DNA from: CAZIVP01 sp964542915
GTDB taxonomy: Bacteria; Calditrichota; Calditrichia; Calditrichales; Calditrichaceae
Assembly: GCA_964542915.1 (NCBI GenBank)
Contig: CAZIVP010000005.1
Span: forward strand, 186,001-250,000
DNA length: 64,000 nucleotides
Reading direction: 5' to 3'
Positions 8,755 to 17,747 of this stretch are shown here, one piece after another (within the stretch, counting starts at the first letter, position 1; each line of letters starts with the position of its first letter). The notes beneath the pieces are model-generated. The model was not told where the DNA came from. It saw only the letters and a program-made list of their open reading frames with translations, and ran no database searches. The position numbers and the translations under genes were made by a program.

Positions 8755-10665
8755 TTAAACATCCAGATTGCGCACATAGGCTGCATTTTCTTCAATAAAT
8801 TTTCGTCTTGGAGCCACATCATCGCCCATCAGCATCGTAAACAACTGATCGGCTTCGAATGCATTTTCCAAAGTTACCTGCATTATAGTGCGGGTTTCAG
8901 GATTCATAGTGGTTTCCCAGAGTTGCTCGGGATTCATTTCACCAAGACCTTTATAACGTTGAATACTCAATTTACTTTCGTCTTTGTTAAGATTATCGAT
9001 GATGCTCTCACGGTCATTTTCATCAAATGCGTAATGGTCTTCTTTACCATTTCGAATGCGGTATAAGGGCGGCATGGCGATAAACACATGTCCCTTTTCG
9101 ATGAGTTCTTTCATATACCGATAAAAAAAGGTAAGCAACAACGTACGAATATGTGAACCGTCCACATCGGCGTCGGTCATGATAATGATTTTACCGTATC
9201 TTAATTTCGTTATATCAAAATCCTCGGATCCGATGCCTGCGCCAAGAGCTGTAATGATTGTTTTAATTTCTTCATTGGCAAGAATTTTATCCAACCTTGA
9301 TTTTTCCACATTCAGTATTTTACCTTTTAAAGGTAAAATCGCCTGAAAGCGCCGATCCCTTCCCTGTTTCGCCGATCCGCCTGCGGAGTCGCCCTCCACC
9401 AGATAAATTTCGCTCTTAAAGGGATCATTGGATGAACAGTCCGCCAGTTTGCCCGGAAGGGAATTGCTGTCTAAAGCCGTTTTTCTGCGCGTTAACTCGC
9501 GCGCGTGACGCGCCGCTTCACGTGCGCGGGCCGCGTTTAAACACTTATCAATAATATGTCTCGCTTCGTTCGGATTGCGTTCCAAAAAGTCATATAAATG
9601 TTCATTAACCAGCGTTTCGACGGCACCCCGCACCTCCGAATTACCAAGCTTTGTTTTAGTCTGACCTTCGAATTGCGGTTCGGTAACCTTAACCGAAATG
9701 ACCGCCGTCAAGCCCTCGCGAACATCTTCGCCTGTCAGGGCAATTCTCTCATTGCTTTTGATGAGGTTGTAAGCTTGAGCATAGTAATTGATGGTACGGG
9801 TAAGAGCTGCTTTAAAACCGGATAAATGAGTACCGCCTTCGATAGTATTTACGTTATTACAGTAAGTCAGTATATTTTCAGTATAAGCAGAATTGTATTG
9901 CAGCGCTATTTCGACCGGCACGCCCTCTTTTTCACCGGCAATATAAATGGGTTCCCTGTGAATCGGCGTGCGGGATTTATCGAGAAAATCGACAAATTCA
10001 ATCAAACCACCCGCGTATTGATAAACTTCGATCTTCTCTAAGCGCTCGTCTTCTATAATGATTTTCAATTCACTGTTTAGGAATGCTAATTCTCTCAAAC
10101 GGGTAGAAAGTAAGTCGAATTTATAATGGACCTCCTTGAAAATATCATTATCAGCCATAAAGGTTATACAGGTACCACGTTTGTGCGAATTTGCGATGAC
10201 TTGCAGTTCACTTACGGGCAAGCCGCGCTCATACTTTTGTCTGTAAATTTTGCCGTCGCGATAAATATCCACCTGGCACCAGGCTGACAGGGCATTAACG
10301 ACCGAAGCACCGACCCCGTGTAATCCTCCCGAGACCTTATAACTTGTCTTATCAAATTTGCCGCCGGCATGCAAAACCGTCATAATCACTTCGACCGCCG
10401 GTTTTTGCTCACCTTCATGAATATCAACGGGTATTCCACGACCGTTGTCTTCGACGCTGACGCTTTCGTCATTGTGTATGGTTACTTTGATTTCATTGGC
10501 ATATCCCGCCATAGCTTCATCAATGCTATTATCCACAACCTCATAAACCAGATGATGAAGACCCTTACTGGAAACATCACCAATATACATGGCCGGTCGT
10601 TTACGAACAGCTTCCAAACCTTTAAGTACCTGAATGTTGCTTGCGGTATAATCTTTTCCTGGCAT
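8755..10665 (-). CDS. gyrB: DNA gyrase subunit B
   Basis: A 636-residue ATPase subunit of gyrase, of the short type without the extra insert of E. coli GyrB. The GHKL ATPase is seen as VYEVVDNSIDEAMAGY and VEDNGRGIPVD, then GGLHGVGASVVNAL. The Toprim domain has EIYLVEGDSAGGSAKQGRDR and MTDADVDGSHIRTLL. The C-terminus has QRYKGLGEMNPEQLWETTM. Its start is 15 bases after the DUF721 gene stop on the same strand. It forms an operon-like row with dnaN, recF, the dciA-like gene and gyrA. Confidence 0.98.
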   Translation of the reverse strand: MPGKDYTASNIQVLKGLEAVRKRPAMYIGDVSSKGLHHLVYEVVDNSIDEAMAGYANEIKVTIHNDESVSVEDNGRGIPVDIHEGEQKPAVEVIMTVLHAGGKFDKTSYKVSGGLHGVGASVVNALSAWCQVDIYRDGKIYRQKYERGLPVSELQVIANSHKRGTCITFMADNDIFKEVHYKFDLLSTRLRELAFLNSELKIIIEDERLEKIEVYQYAGGLIEFVDFLDKSRTPIHREPIYIAGEKEGVPVEIALQYNSAYTENILTYCNNVNTIEGGTHLSGFKAALTRTINYYAQAYNLIKSNERIALTGEDVREGLTAVISVKVTEPQFEGQTKTKLGNSEVRGAVETLVNEHLYDFLERNPNEARHIIDKCLNAARAREAARHARELTRRKTALDSNSLPGKLADCSSNDPFKSEIYLVEGDSAGGSAKQGRDRRFQAILPLKGKILNVEKSRLDKILANEEIKTIITALGAGIGSEDFDITKLRYGKIIIMTDADVDGSHIRTLLLTFFYRYMKELIEKGHVFIAMPPLYRIRNGKEDHYAFDENDRESIIDNLNKDESKLSIQRYKGLGEMNPEQLWETTMNPETRTIMQVTLENAFEADQLFTMLMGDDVAPRRKFIEENAAYVRNLDV

Positions 10666-10680
10666 TTTACATACCTTATT

Positions 10681-10971
10681 TTAAATAAATTTAATGTCTC
10701 GGATTCTAACGTACTTATCTGACCTGTTTAACATATCGATCACATCAGATTTTAATTTGATCAATTCTTCCCTCCAGAATTCTGTCTCAATCTTTAAAGT
10801 AAGCACACTATGTTTTAATTCAACCGGCTTTGCTACACGGTGAAGAGGCGCCGGAACCAAATGATGCCATTCATGGATCAGCCTGTTTCTGGCATATGTT
10901 TCGTCAAGATTACAACCCGCCAATACCCGTTCCAGGATATTTTCGATATGTTTGGGTTGATTGCCTTTCAT
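10681..10971 (-). CDS. DUF721 / DciA-like protein
   Basis: A 96-residue protein of the DUF721 family. DciA, the characterised member, helps load the replicative helicase DnaB in bacteria lacking DnaC or DnaI. The C-terminal pattern LKIETEFWREELIKLKSDVI fits the KH-like family core (residues about 60-80). The recF-DUF721-gyrB order is a known context for this family. It overlaps recF by four bases (ATGA), so translation is probably coupled. The helicase-loading role is by family, not shown here. Confidence 0.83.
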   Translation of the reverse strand: MKGNQPKHIENILERVLAGCNLDETYARNRLIHEWHHLVPAPLHRVAKPVELKHSVLTLKIETEFWREELIKLKSDVIDMLNRSDKYVRIRDIKFI

Positions 10972-12092
10972 GCTTCAAGAACCCCATCTGACATAAAAAA
11001 TATTTGGTGATCGTTTATGGCTGCTGTCCTGAATTTATCCACCAGAGTCGTCGTGATAAACGTCTGGCCAATATTGCGTAAGCGGTCGATCAGGCGTTTT
11101 ATACGGTCTACGTCCAGTTCACCGAATATGTCGTCGAGTAATAACAAGGGCTTTTCTTTTACCTTCGATTTAATAAAGGCGCTTTCCAACAATTTAAGTG
11201 CTATCAAAAACGTTTTATTTTCTCCCTGAGATCCGAATGACTTAATTGGATACTTATCTTTATAAAAAACAACATCATCACGATGCGGACCGTTGTGCGT
11301 GTTTTCACGCTCTACATCATTGATTAAATGGCGCTTTAATTTAGTCTGAAATGCTTCCTGTAATGTTTTTTTACTTGTGTCTTCAAAATTAATACCGATA
11401 TTTGATTGATAATGCATTTTTATATTTTCTTTGTTTTCCGATAGAGCACGGTAGTACTGTGATAGATGCTCATTGAAATAATGCAACAAGTGTAATCGAT
11501 GATATATGATTTCAACTCCGTATTCCACAAATTGTTTATTCCAAGGATATAATGCATTTTTGGATTCTTTGCCCTCTTTAATAAGCGTGAGCAATTGGTT
11601 CCGCTGAGCCAACAGGCGTTTATAATTTTGCAGGGCTTTTAAATAAAGCGGACTCACCTGAGATAAAATTATATTTAAAAACCTGCGTCGGTTTGCGGGG
11701 ACTCCGTACATCAGATCCAGATCTTCCAGGGAAAGTAAAATAACCGGTATAATTCCAATAATTTCTGAAAATTTTTTAACCTGATTTCCATTATAAAAAA
11801 AATGTTTGCCTTCTTTCTCGGAATAATAAGCCCTGATTTCTATACGCGAACGGTTACTTTCGAAAGATCGGAATTGCCCGTGTACATCAAAGTTTACTTG
11901 GTCATGTTGTAACAGAATTTTATCAGAATTTGCACGAAAACTCCTTGTAAGCGCTAAGAGGTATATCGCTTCTAATACCGATGTTTTTCCCTGTCCGTTA
12001 TTTCCATAGATTATGTTAAATTCACTATTAAAGTTAAGCGTTTGCTGTTTTAAATTCCTAAACCTTTTTACCGTCAGTCGTTCAATATCCAT
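10968..12092 (-). CDS. recF: DNA replication and repair protein RecF
   Basis: A 374-residue SMC-like ATPase that helps load RecA at gaps through RecOR. The Walker A motif is YGNNGQGKTSVLEAIYL, the signature region is KSFGSQGENKTFLIALKL, and Walker B is LLLLDDIFGELD. Length matches the family. It begins three bases after dnaN stops and overlaps the DUF721 gene, so it sits inside the dnaN-gyrA transcription unit. Confidence 0.96.
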   Translation of the reverse strand: MDIERLTVKRFRNLKQQTLNFNSEFNIIYGNNGQGKTSVLEAIYLLALTRSFRANSDKILLQHDQVNFDVHGQFRSFESNRSRIEIRAYYSEKEGKHFFYNGNQVKKFSEIIGIIPVILLSLEDLDLMYGVPANRRRFLNIILSQVSPLYLKALQNYKRLLAQRNQLLTLIKEGKESKNALYPWNKQFVEYGVEIIYHRLHLLHYFNEHLSQYYRALSENKENIKMHYQSNIGINFEDTSKKTLQEAFQTKLKRHLINDVERENTHNGPHRDDVVFYKDKYPIKSFGSQGENKTFLIALKLLESAFIKSKVKEKPLLLLDDIFGELDVDRIKRLIDRLRNIGQTFITTTLVDKFRTAAINDHQIFFMSDGVLEA

Positions 12093-12095
12093 TCG

Positions 12096-13214
12096 TTAGC
12101 TATTCAATCTTACCGGCATTATAAGCATCAACAATTCTTCTTCTTCCTGTTGTTCGGAAGGAAAAGCCAAACCCGGCCCATCCGGATCTTCCACAAAGAA
12201 ACGTATCTCATTGGAATCGATGTGGCGTAATACATCCATTAAATAATTGGCATTATATGCAATTTCCATGGATTCATCGCTAAAATTACACCCTATATTC
12301 TCGCTGGCCTCGCCACCAAAATCAATGTCCTGAGCATATACGGTCAGGTTATCTTTCTGTAAATTTAACCGTACCTGATAAGTCATCGGATTCGAGAAAA
12401 GCGAAACCCGCTTTACGGATGAAATAAACTGTTCTTTATTTATTGTCATTTCCTTCGTAATCGTATCGGGAATAACGCGTTCATAATCCGGATATGGGTC
12501 CGTTATCAAGCGTGAATAGATTTTCGTGTTTGGTAATTCAAATAAGATGTGATTTTCGCTTATGGTAATTTCATGGGAACCCTCTTCGGGTAAGTTTCTG
12601 GCGACAAAATTCAAAGCTTTGGTCGGAACTATGATTTCTTTAGTAAAGCCCGGATAATCATAATCGCGGTTAATAAATTTAACCAATCGGTGTCCATCTG
12701 TGGAAACCATTCGGTATTCATCTTCTAAAATCTGACAAAATACGCCTGTTAACGCCGGTCGTAAATTATCGGTGGAACATGCAAATAATGTTTTTTCAAT
12801 CATGCGTTTTAATGTATTATTCTTGAGTTCCAGGCGGGCTTCCGAAGAAACCACAGGAACGCTCGGAAATTCGGCTTTATCCTGCCCGGAAATCTTATAA
12901 TGTCCGAAATCCGAATTGATCAATATTTTATAATCATCATCAGACTGAATTTCAAGATCGATATCCGGCATCTCTCTTAAAATATCCATCAAGAGCTTTC
13001 CGGGTACGGTAATGGCGCCGGGTTCGTCTATTTCGCACGAAATCCAGGTAATCTGCGTAATGTCCATATCAGTGGCAATAATTTTTAATGTGCTGTCCTC
13101 TGCATGAAGCAAGACATTGTAGGCAATCTCTACCGTCGTTTTACTCGGTATTACATTAATAACTTTTTGTACGGCCCGGTAAAATTCTTTTCTGGATACC
13201 TTTAACTTCATCAT
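12096..13214 (-). CDS. dnaN: DNA polymerase III beta subunit (sliding clamp)
   Basis: A 372-residue clamp that encircles DNA and tethers the polymerase. The three-domain pattern is visible: MKLKVSRKEFYRAVQKV at the N-terminus, STDGHRLVKF in the middle domain, and the terminal MLIMPVRLNS, the usual MPMRL-type end. Either of the adjacent ATGs (MMKLKV) could start it; GGAGGAATG lies directly upstream. It is the first gene of the minus-strand replication operon and reads away from the putative oriC. No dnaA precedes it. Confidence 0.97.
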   Translation of the reverse strand: MMKLKVSRKEFYRAVQKVINVIPSKTTVEIAYNVLLHAEDSTLKIIATDMDITQITWISCEIDEPGAITVPGKLLMDILREMPDIDLEIQSDDDYKILINSDFGHYKISGQDKAEFPSVPVVSSEARLELKNNTLKRMIEKTLFACSTDNLRPALTGVFCQILEDEYRMVSTDGHRLVKFINRDYDYPGFTKEIIVPTKALNFVARNLPEEGSHEITISENHILFELPNTKIYSRLITDPYPDYERVIPDTITKEMTINKEQFISSVKRVSLFSNPMTYQVRLNLQKDNLTVYAQDIDFGGEASENIGCNFSDESMEIAYNANYLMDVLRHIDSNEIRFFVEDPDGPGLAFPSEQQEEEELLMLIMPVRLNS

Positions 13215-13780
13215 TCCTCCACTTACAATTTAAGCGGTATAAGTTAACTAAATTATTGCTTTTTTTCAACAAATTAAGGGTGTTTAATAAAGATGTTTAA
13301 AAACAAAGTTAACACCGTTTGCTGACTTTATATGTTCGTATTTAAAATTTAAAAACAGAACGTTCATTTAAAAAATAATTACTTTAATTTAGTTAAATAA
13401 ATATTTGTAGTATTAGTAGGTGATGTTGATTTGTGGAAATGCATCGTAAGATGCATCTAATTCTCAATTGATGACTTTTTTGATTGTGGATAGAAAAATA
13501 ATTGATTGTTAAAAAAAGTCGTGTTAATGGATTTAAACTAAAAATTACAATTTCAGTGTTGATAAGTGTAATGTTTTAAATGAATTTTCCACAGTATTAT
13601 CAACATTATAAATTATAATATAAAATTAATAAAATCAAAAAGATAACTCTATGTATTGATCGGGTTTATTCACAGTTCATTACATTATAGCGCCATGCGT
13701 AAAATTTGCATTACTAGTGTTTGAATAAATAAATTAAAGTTTTTATAAAATTGAAAAATTTATAAATCAGGAGTTGAATT
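13215..13780. other. Putative chromosomal replication origin (oriC)
   Basis: A 566-base non-coding, very AT-rich stretch between divergent dnaN and rpmH. DnaA-box-like 9-mers seen: TTTTCCACA (13585-13593) and TTATTCACA (13666-13674), both fitting TTWTNCACA; TGTGGATAG (13485-13493) and TGTGGAAAT (13432-13440), each one off on the minus strand. TGTTGATAA (13557-13565) and TTATCAACA (13597-13605) are a mutually inverted pair, each one base from the consensus. Between about 13594 and 13650 the sequence is almost pure A/T, a candidate unwinding element. The switch in gene direction and the replication genes around it support an origin. There is no ORF here. Confidence 0.78.
13439..13456. repeat. 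Perfect inverted repeat inside oriC
   Basis: ATGCATC-GTAA-GATGCAT, two 7-base arms with a four-base loop. It abuts the DnaA-box-like TGTGGAAAT. There is no T run after it, so it is not a terminator. It may be a protein-binding site or a small hairpin. Confidence 0.6.
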
Positions 13781-13939
13781 ATGAAACGTACATATCAACC
13801 CAGTAATCGTAAGCGAAAGAACAAACACGGATTCCGTAAACGCATGCAGACACGTGCAGGTAAAGAAGCAATTGCCCGTAGAAGAACAAAAGGACGGAAA
13901 CGTCTTTCTGTAAGTGATGAATATAACAAGTCGGCATAA
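13781..13939 (+). CDS. rpmH: 50S ribosomal protein L34
   Basis: A 52-residue basic protein of the large ribosomal subunit. The N-terminus MKRTYQPSNRKRKNKHGFRK and the block TRAGKEAIARRRTKGRKRL are diagnostic. The start ATG at 13781 follows CAGGAG by seven bases. The C-terminus has a short extra tail (SVSDEYNKSA) beyond the usual LSV/LTV end. That tail overlaps the start of rnpA by about 23 bases. It is the first plus-strand gene after oriC. Confidence 0.97.
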   Translation: MKRTYQPSNRKRKNKHGFRKRMQTRAGKEAIARRRTKGRKRLSVSDEYNKSA

Positions 13940-14252
13940 GATACGTACTTTAAAAAAACGTCCCGAAATTGAAACGGTGCTTCGTAAGGGGAAAAAAATA
14001 CGAACCATGTACGGACCTGTTTTCCTTAGCGATGGAGATTCTGATGTTACTAAAGTTGCAATTCTCTTAAAAAAAACGGTTGGCGGTGCAGTTCAAAGAA
14101 ATTACATTAAGCGCGTCTTCAGACATGCGATTCGCGAGCTTCATTTTGAGGTTATTAAATTTAACCGGATCGTATTTATATTTAATTCAAATAATGTGGT
14201 GAGGTTTACACTCATAAAACGAGAATTAAAATACGCTTTTGCAAAAAAATGA
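13917..14252 (+). CDS. rnpA: Ribonuclease P protein component
   Basis: About 111 residues. RnpA assists the RNase P RNA in maturing tRNA 5' ends. Visible family features: TLKKRPEIETVLRKGKKIR, then the RNR-type motif region AVQRNYIKRVFRHAIREL. ATG 13917 is chosen; a GTG one codon earlier is possible. No clear ribosome binding site is present because the start lies inside the end of rpmH, suggesting coupled translation. It overlaps yidD by four bases (ATGA). Confidence 0.93.
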   Translation: MNITSRHKIRTLKKRPEIETVLRKGKKIRTMYGPVFLSDGDSDVTKVAILLKKTVGGAVQRNYIKRVFRHAIRELHFEVIKFNRIVFIFNSNNVVRFTLIKRELKYAFAKK

Positions 14253-14458
14253 AAAAGATTGTTTTAGCGATTATTAAATTTTATCGTTGGGCTATTTCTC
14301 CTCTTTTTCCGCCTTCATGCAGGTTCTATCCGAGCTGTTCTGAATATTCTTATGACTCAATCAAGAAACATGGCCTATTCAGGGGAGTCTGGCATTCGAT
14401 CAAACGGGTTGGTAAATGCCATCCTTTTCATCCGGGAGGTTATGATCCTGTTAAATAG
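14249..14458 (+). CDS. yidD: Membrane protein insertion efficiency factor YidD
   Basis: A 69-residue protein. YidD aids YidC-dependent insertion of membrane proteins at the inner membrane. The sequence is a full match to the family pattern: FYRWAISPLFPPSCRFYPSC, then SEYSYDSIKKHG, then GKCHPFHPGGYDPV, with the conserved cysteines. It begins within the rnpA stop codon and is 29 bases before yidC, the standard order rpmH-rnpA-yidD-yidC. Confidence 0.96.
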   Translation: MKKIVLAIIKFYRWAISPLFPPSCRFYPSCSEYSYDSIKKHGLFRGVWHSIKRVGKCHPFHPGGYDPVK

Positions 14459-14487
14459 TCAATTTCTAAACATAAGGTTTGCAGTAA

Positions 14488-16293
14488 ATGGATAAGAAGT
14501 CAATTATGGCAATGGTTCTTATTGCCATCATAATTATATTAATACCATATTATCAGAAATTACTCTATGACGAAGAGAAGATTTATCAGCCCGCAGAACT
14601 GGATACCGTAATTTCCGAGCAAACCGATACATACGATATACAGGAAAAAGGCGATGAAACATTATCAACCGAAGAAAAAGAATCATTAAGGGATATAGAG
14701 GACAAAAGAGAAAAACAAAAAAAGTCTGCTAAGGATAGCACCGATCATTATATAAAAGGCGCCGATAAAGAACGTATCATCCATATTCGTAATAATAAAG
14801 TGGACTTAACGCTTTCAAACAAAGGCGGCGGCGGTATTAAAGCTTTTATATTAAGAAATTACAATAAATATGATTCTTCCTATGTTAATCTTGTAGATGA
14901 ACAGCTCGGCAACGGTCTTTTTCTGAGATTCCAGGATGTGGATGGCCGCTTCATAGAAACCGGAAAATATTTATTTAAACAAAACCGGTCCAGTGAAAAT
15001 ATACGTTTAAAAAGAAATGAACAATTCCGCATTACCTACTCGCTTGAGATAAAAGGCAATACTTTATATAAACAGTTTATTTTTTACGGCGATTCATATC
15101 ACTATGATGTAATCATACGGTTTGAGAATCCGGATAAACTATTATTAACCGGACAGTATCAATTTGGATGGCAAAACGGTTTGCCACCTACGGAGTCGTA
15201 TGTTGTTGATGATTACCGCTATAACCAGGCTTATGTATATATGGGCGAAGAACTTGAAAATTATGAAGTGGATGATCCGGGTGATAAGGAGCCGGAGACA
15301 TTGACGGGAACCGCTTCCTGGATGGCGGTTAGAACAAAGTATTTTATAAGCAGTGTAATCAATTACAAAAATCTCAATACGGTTGAGAGTGTGGTTTTGG
15401 AGGGAAAGGGCATCGAAGAACAGGACTATGTAAAAAAATTATATAACGTTGGATTTAATCTTCGATTTAACAAAACCACCGGCCAGGACACAATGCGTGT
15501 ATATATGGGCCCGCTTGACCATGATGAGCTGAATCAGTATGATAATGCGCTCGATGTCTTGATCATGAATAACGGCTGGTATGAACGTATTTTCCGCTTC
15601 TTCAGTTTAATCGTGTTAAACGTGCTTCAATTCCTGCACCAATTTATCTCTAATTACGGTATCGTCATAATCGTTTTCTCTGTATTGGTAAAAATCATTC
15701 TGTATCCCTTAACTAAAAAGAGTTACACATCGATGAAAGAGATGCAGAAAATACAACCGGTGATGGCTGAAATAAGAGAAAAATACAAGAATGATCCGCA
15801 ACGCATGAACAAGGAAATGATGAAGCTCTATAAAGAGCATAAGGTCAATCCCTTGGGCGGATGTTTACCTATGCTTTTACAAATGCCGTTATTAGTGGCG
15901 CTGTTTATTGTATTTCGTTCAACGATTCAATTGCGCGGAGCAAGCTTTATACCCGGATGGATTGATGATTTATCCAGAACAGAGGGATTGTTGCAATTAC
16001 CGCTTACGATTCCGTTTTACGGTAATGAATTTAATTTATTGCCGATTCTCATGGCATTGACAATGATCTTTCAATCCAAGATGACTATGCAAGATCCAAA
16101 GCAAAAAGTGATGGTCTATGCCATGCCGATTTTTTTACTGTTCATATTCAATAATTTTCCGTCAGGATTAAATTTATATTACTTCTTGTTCAACTTACTG
16201 ACAATATTGCAACAAAAATTCATCAATAAGGGAATGCAGGAGGCGCCTCCTCCCAAACAGGCTAAACAGGTAAAGAACAAGACAAAACGTTAA
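14488..16293 (+). CDS. yidC: Membrane protein insertase YidC
   Basis: A 601-residue insertase of the Gram-negative type. The N-terminal membrane segment is at about residues 5-22. A large periplasmic beta domain follows (roughly 60-350). The conserved five-helix insertase core runs from about 370 to the end, with YGIVIIVFSVLVKIILYPLT, then KMQKIQP-like and KEHKVNPLGGCLPMLLQMP motifs. The C-terminal tail is lysine rich (KQAKQVKNKTKR), suited to ribosome contact. The long periplasmic domain supports a diderm host. A terminator hairpin follows the stop. Confidence 0.96.
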   Translation: MDKKSIMAMVLIAIIIILIPYYQKLLYDEEKIYQPAELDTVISEQTDTYDIQEKGDETLSTEEKESLRDIEDKREKQKKSAKDSTDHYIKGADKERIIHIRNNKVDLTLSNKGGGGIKAFILRNYNKYDSSYVNLVDEQLGNGLFLRFQDVDGRFIETGKYLFKQNRSSENIRLKRNEQFRITYSLEIKGNTLYKQFIFYGDSYHYDVIIRFENPDKLLLTGQYQFGWQNGLPPTESYVVDDYRYNQAYVYMGEELENYEVDDPGDKEPETLTGTASWMAVRTKYFISSVINYKNLNTVESVVLEGKGIEEQDYVKKLYNVGFNLRFNKTTGQDTMRVYMGPLDHDELNQYDNALDVLIMNNGWYERIFRFFSLIVLNVLQFLHQFISNYGIVIIVFSVLVKIILYPLTKKSYTSMKEMQKIQPVMAEIREKYKNDPQRMNKEMMKLYKEHKVNPLGGCLPMLLQMPLLVALFIVFRSTIQLRGASFIPGWIDDLSRTEGLLQLPLTIPFYGNEFNLLPILMALTMIFQSKMTMQDPKQKVMVYAMPIFLLFIFNNFPSGLNLYYFLFNLLTILQQKFINKGMQEAPPPKQAKQVKNKTKR

Positions 16294-16301
16294 CATTACT
16301 G

Positions 16302-16323
16302 AAAGCCCTGAGGGGCTTTTTTT
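16302..16323 (+). terminator. Rho-independent terminator between yidC and mnmE
   Basis: AAAGCCC (16302-16308), loop TGAG, GGGCTTT (16313-16319), then T run to 16323. It ends only five bases before the mnmE start codon, and its 3' arm (GAGGGG) is the only SD-like sequence for mnmE. Confidence 0.8.
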
Positions 16324-16327
16324 ATAT

Positions 16328-17713
16328 ATGACGGCAATTTTAGAAAACGATACCATTATAGCACCCATTACAAGCACCGCCGGTGGAAGCGTTTCATTAT
16401 TGCGTATTAGTGGTCCCGATGCTCTTGTCATAACCAGCCGATTTTTAAAGAACAAATCTCCGGATGAATTAAAGGGCGGTACATTTTTCTACGATAAGTT
16501 TTTGAATGAAAAGGATGAAATCGTCGATGAAGTTATTGTTTATATCTTCAGAGAACCGCGCTCATTTACAGGTGAAGATGTAATTGAGATTGGCTGCCAT
16601 GCCAATACGTTCATCATAAGAGAGGTATTAAAGCTCTTCATTAGAAATGGTTGCAGGGCGGCCGAACCTGGCGAATTCTCGAAACGCGCTTTTCTGAATG
16701 GGAAAATTGATTTAGTGCAGGCCGAGGCTATTGCTGATTTGATAGCCGCGAAATCAAAATCCGCAGTACAAAATTCCTTACGACAATTAGGAGGAAGACT
16801 TTCGCAACTGTTAAATGATATCAAAAGTGAAGTCATAGATGCGGCGTCGCTTCTCGAACTCGAGCTCGATTTTACAGAAGATGATCTTGAAATTATTGAA
16901 CAGGAACGCATCAGTGGTTTGTGTAAAAAATCCATTAAACGCATAGAATCCTTAATGGACAGTTATCATTTTGGAAGGCATTTGACCAGGGGTTATCAAG
17001 TCATTATTACCGGTAAACCCAATGTCGGAAAATCCAGTCTAATGAATACATTTCTCGATCAGCAGCGTGTTATTGTTTCGGAGACTCCCGGCACAACCAG
17101 GGATGTGATTCATGAGGATATTATGATCAACAATAACATGATTCGCTTTATTGATACTGCCGGCATACATCTTACCGATGATACAATCGAATCCGAAGGC
17201 ATCGAACGCGCCCGCACATATATAGATCATTCCGATTTAATTTTACTTTTAATTGATGTATCCACAGCCCTGGAGCAGGAAGATTTAAATTTGTATAAAA
17301 CGCTTCGTAGCATGTACAGAAGTAAGCTCATGGTGGTTGCCAATAAAATGGATATGGGCGTCGATGAAGAGACATATCATGCTTTTAAATTTGAATCCAT
17401 TCCCATTATACAAATTTCCGCAATAAATGGTGATGGCATTGAGCAATTAAAAACCAGGATTTCCGAATTCGTTTCAGAGGGCTTGCATGAAGCAGGCGAA
17501 ATCATGATTTCGAATGAACGACAGTATGTGCAGTTAGGCAAAACCAAAGAAGCACTTGAACACGTCATTCACGGTATAGACAATCAATACGGATATGAAT
17601 TTATTGCTGTTGATATGCGAACGGCAATTGAACATCTGTCTCAAATAACGGGAGCCATTTCAACCGATGACATTCTAAATAATATTTTCTCACATTTTTG
17701 CGTAGGGAAATAG
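16328..17713 (+). CDS. mnmE: tRNA modification GTPase MnmE
   Basis: A 461-residue GTPase that with MnmG installs the (carboxymethyl)aminomethyl group at U34 of certain tRNAs. The N-terminal folate-binding region begins NDTIIAPITSTAGGSVSLLR. The G domain shows GKPNVGKSSLMN (G1), DTAG (G3) and NKMD (G4). The C-terminal catalytic motif is FCVGK. The start at 16328 gives the expected N-terminus. Its stop codon (TAG) touches a parS-like site, and mnmG follows. Confidence 0.97.
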   Translation: MTAILENDTIIAPITSTAGGSVSLLRISGPDALVITSRFLKNKSPDELKGGTFFYDKFLNEKDEIVDEVIVYIFREPRSFTGEDVIEIGCHANTFIIREVLKLFIRNGCRAAEPGEFSKRAFLNGKIDLVQAEAIADLIAAKSKSAVQNSLRQLGGRLSQLLNDIKSEVIDAASLLELELDFTEDDLEIIEQERISGLCKKSIKRIESLMDSYHFGRHLTRGYQVIITGKPNVGKSSLMNTFLDQQRVIVSETPGTTRDVIHEDIMINNNMIRFIDTAGIHLTDDTIESEGIERARTYIDHSDLILLLIDVSTALEQEDLNLYKTLRSMYRSKLMVVANKMDMGVDEETYHAFKFESIPIIQISAINGDGIEQLKTRISEFVSEGLHEAGEIMISNERQYVQLGKTKEALEHVIHGIDNQYGYEFIAVDMRTAIEHLSQITGAISTDDILNNIFSHFCVGK

Positions 17714-17728
17714 GTTCCACGTGAAACA
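17713..17728. promoter_or_regulatory. parS-like site at the mnmE/mnmG junction
   Basis: GGTTCCACGTGAAACA, two differences from the parS consensus TGTTTCACGTGAAACA, with the central CACGTG intact. ParB binds such sites near the origin to nucleate the segregation complex. It begins at the last base of the mnmE stop and lies about 4 kb from the proposed oriC. Confidence 0.75.
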
Positions 17729-17747
17729 TTATGTAAAGGATATAATG

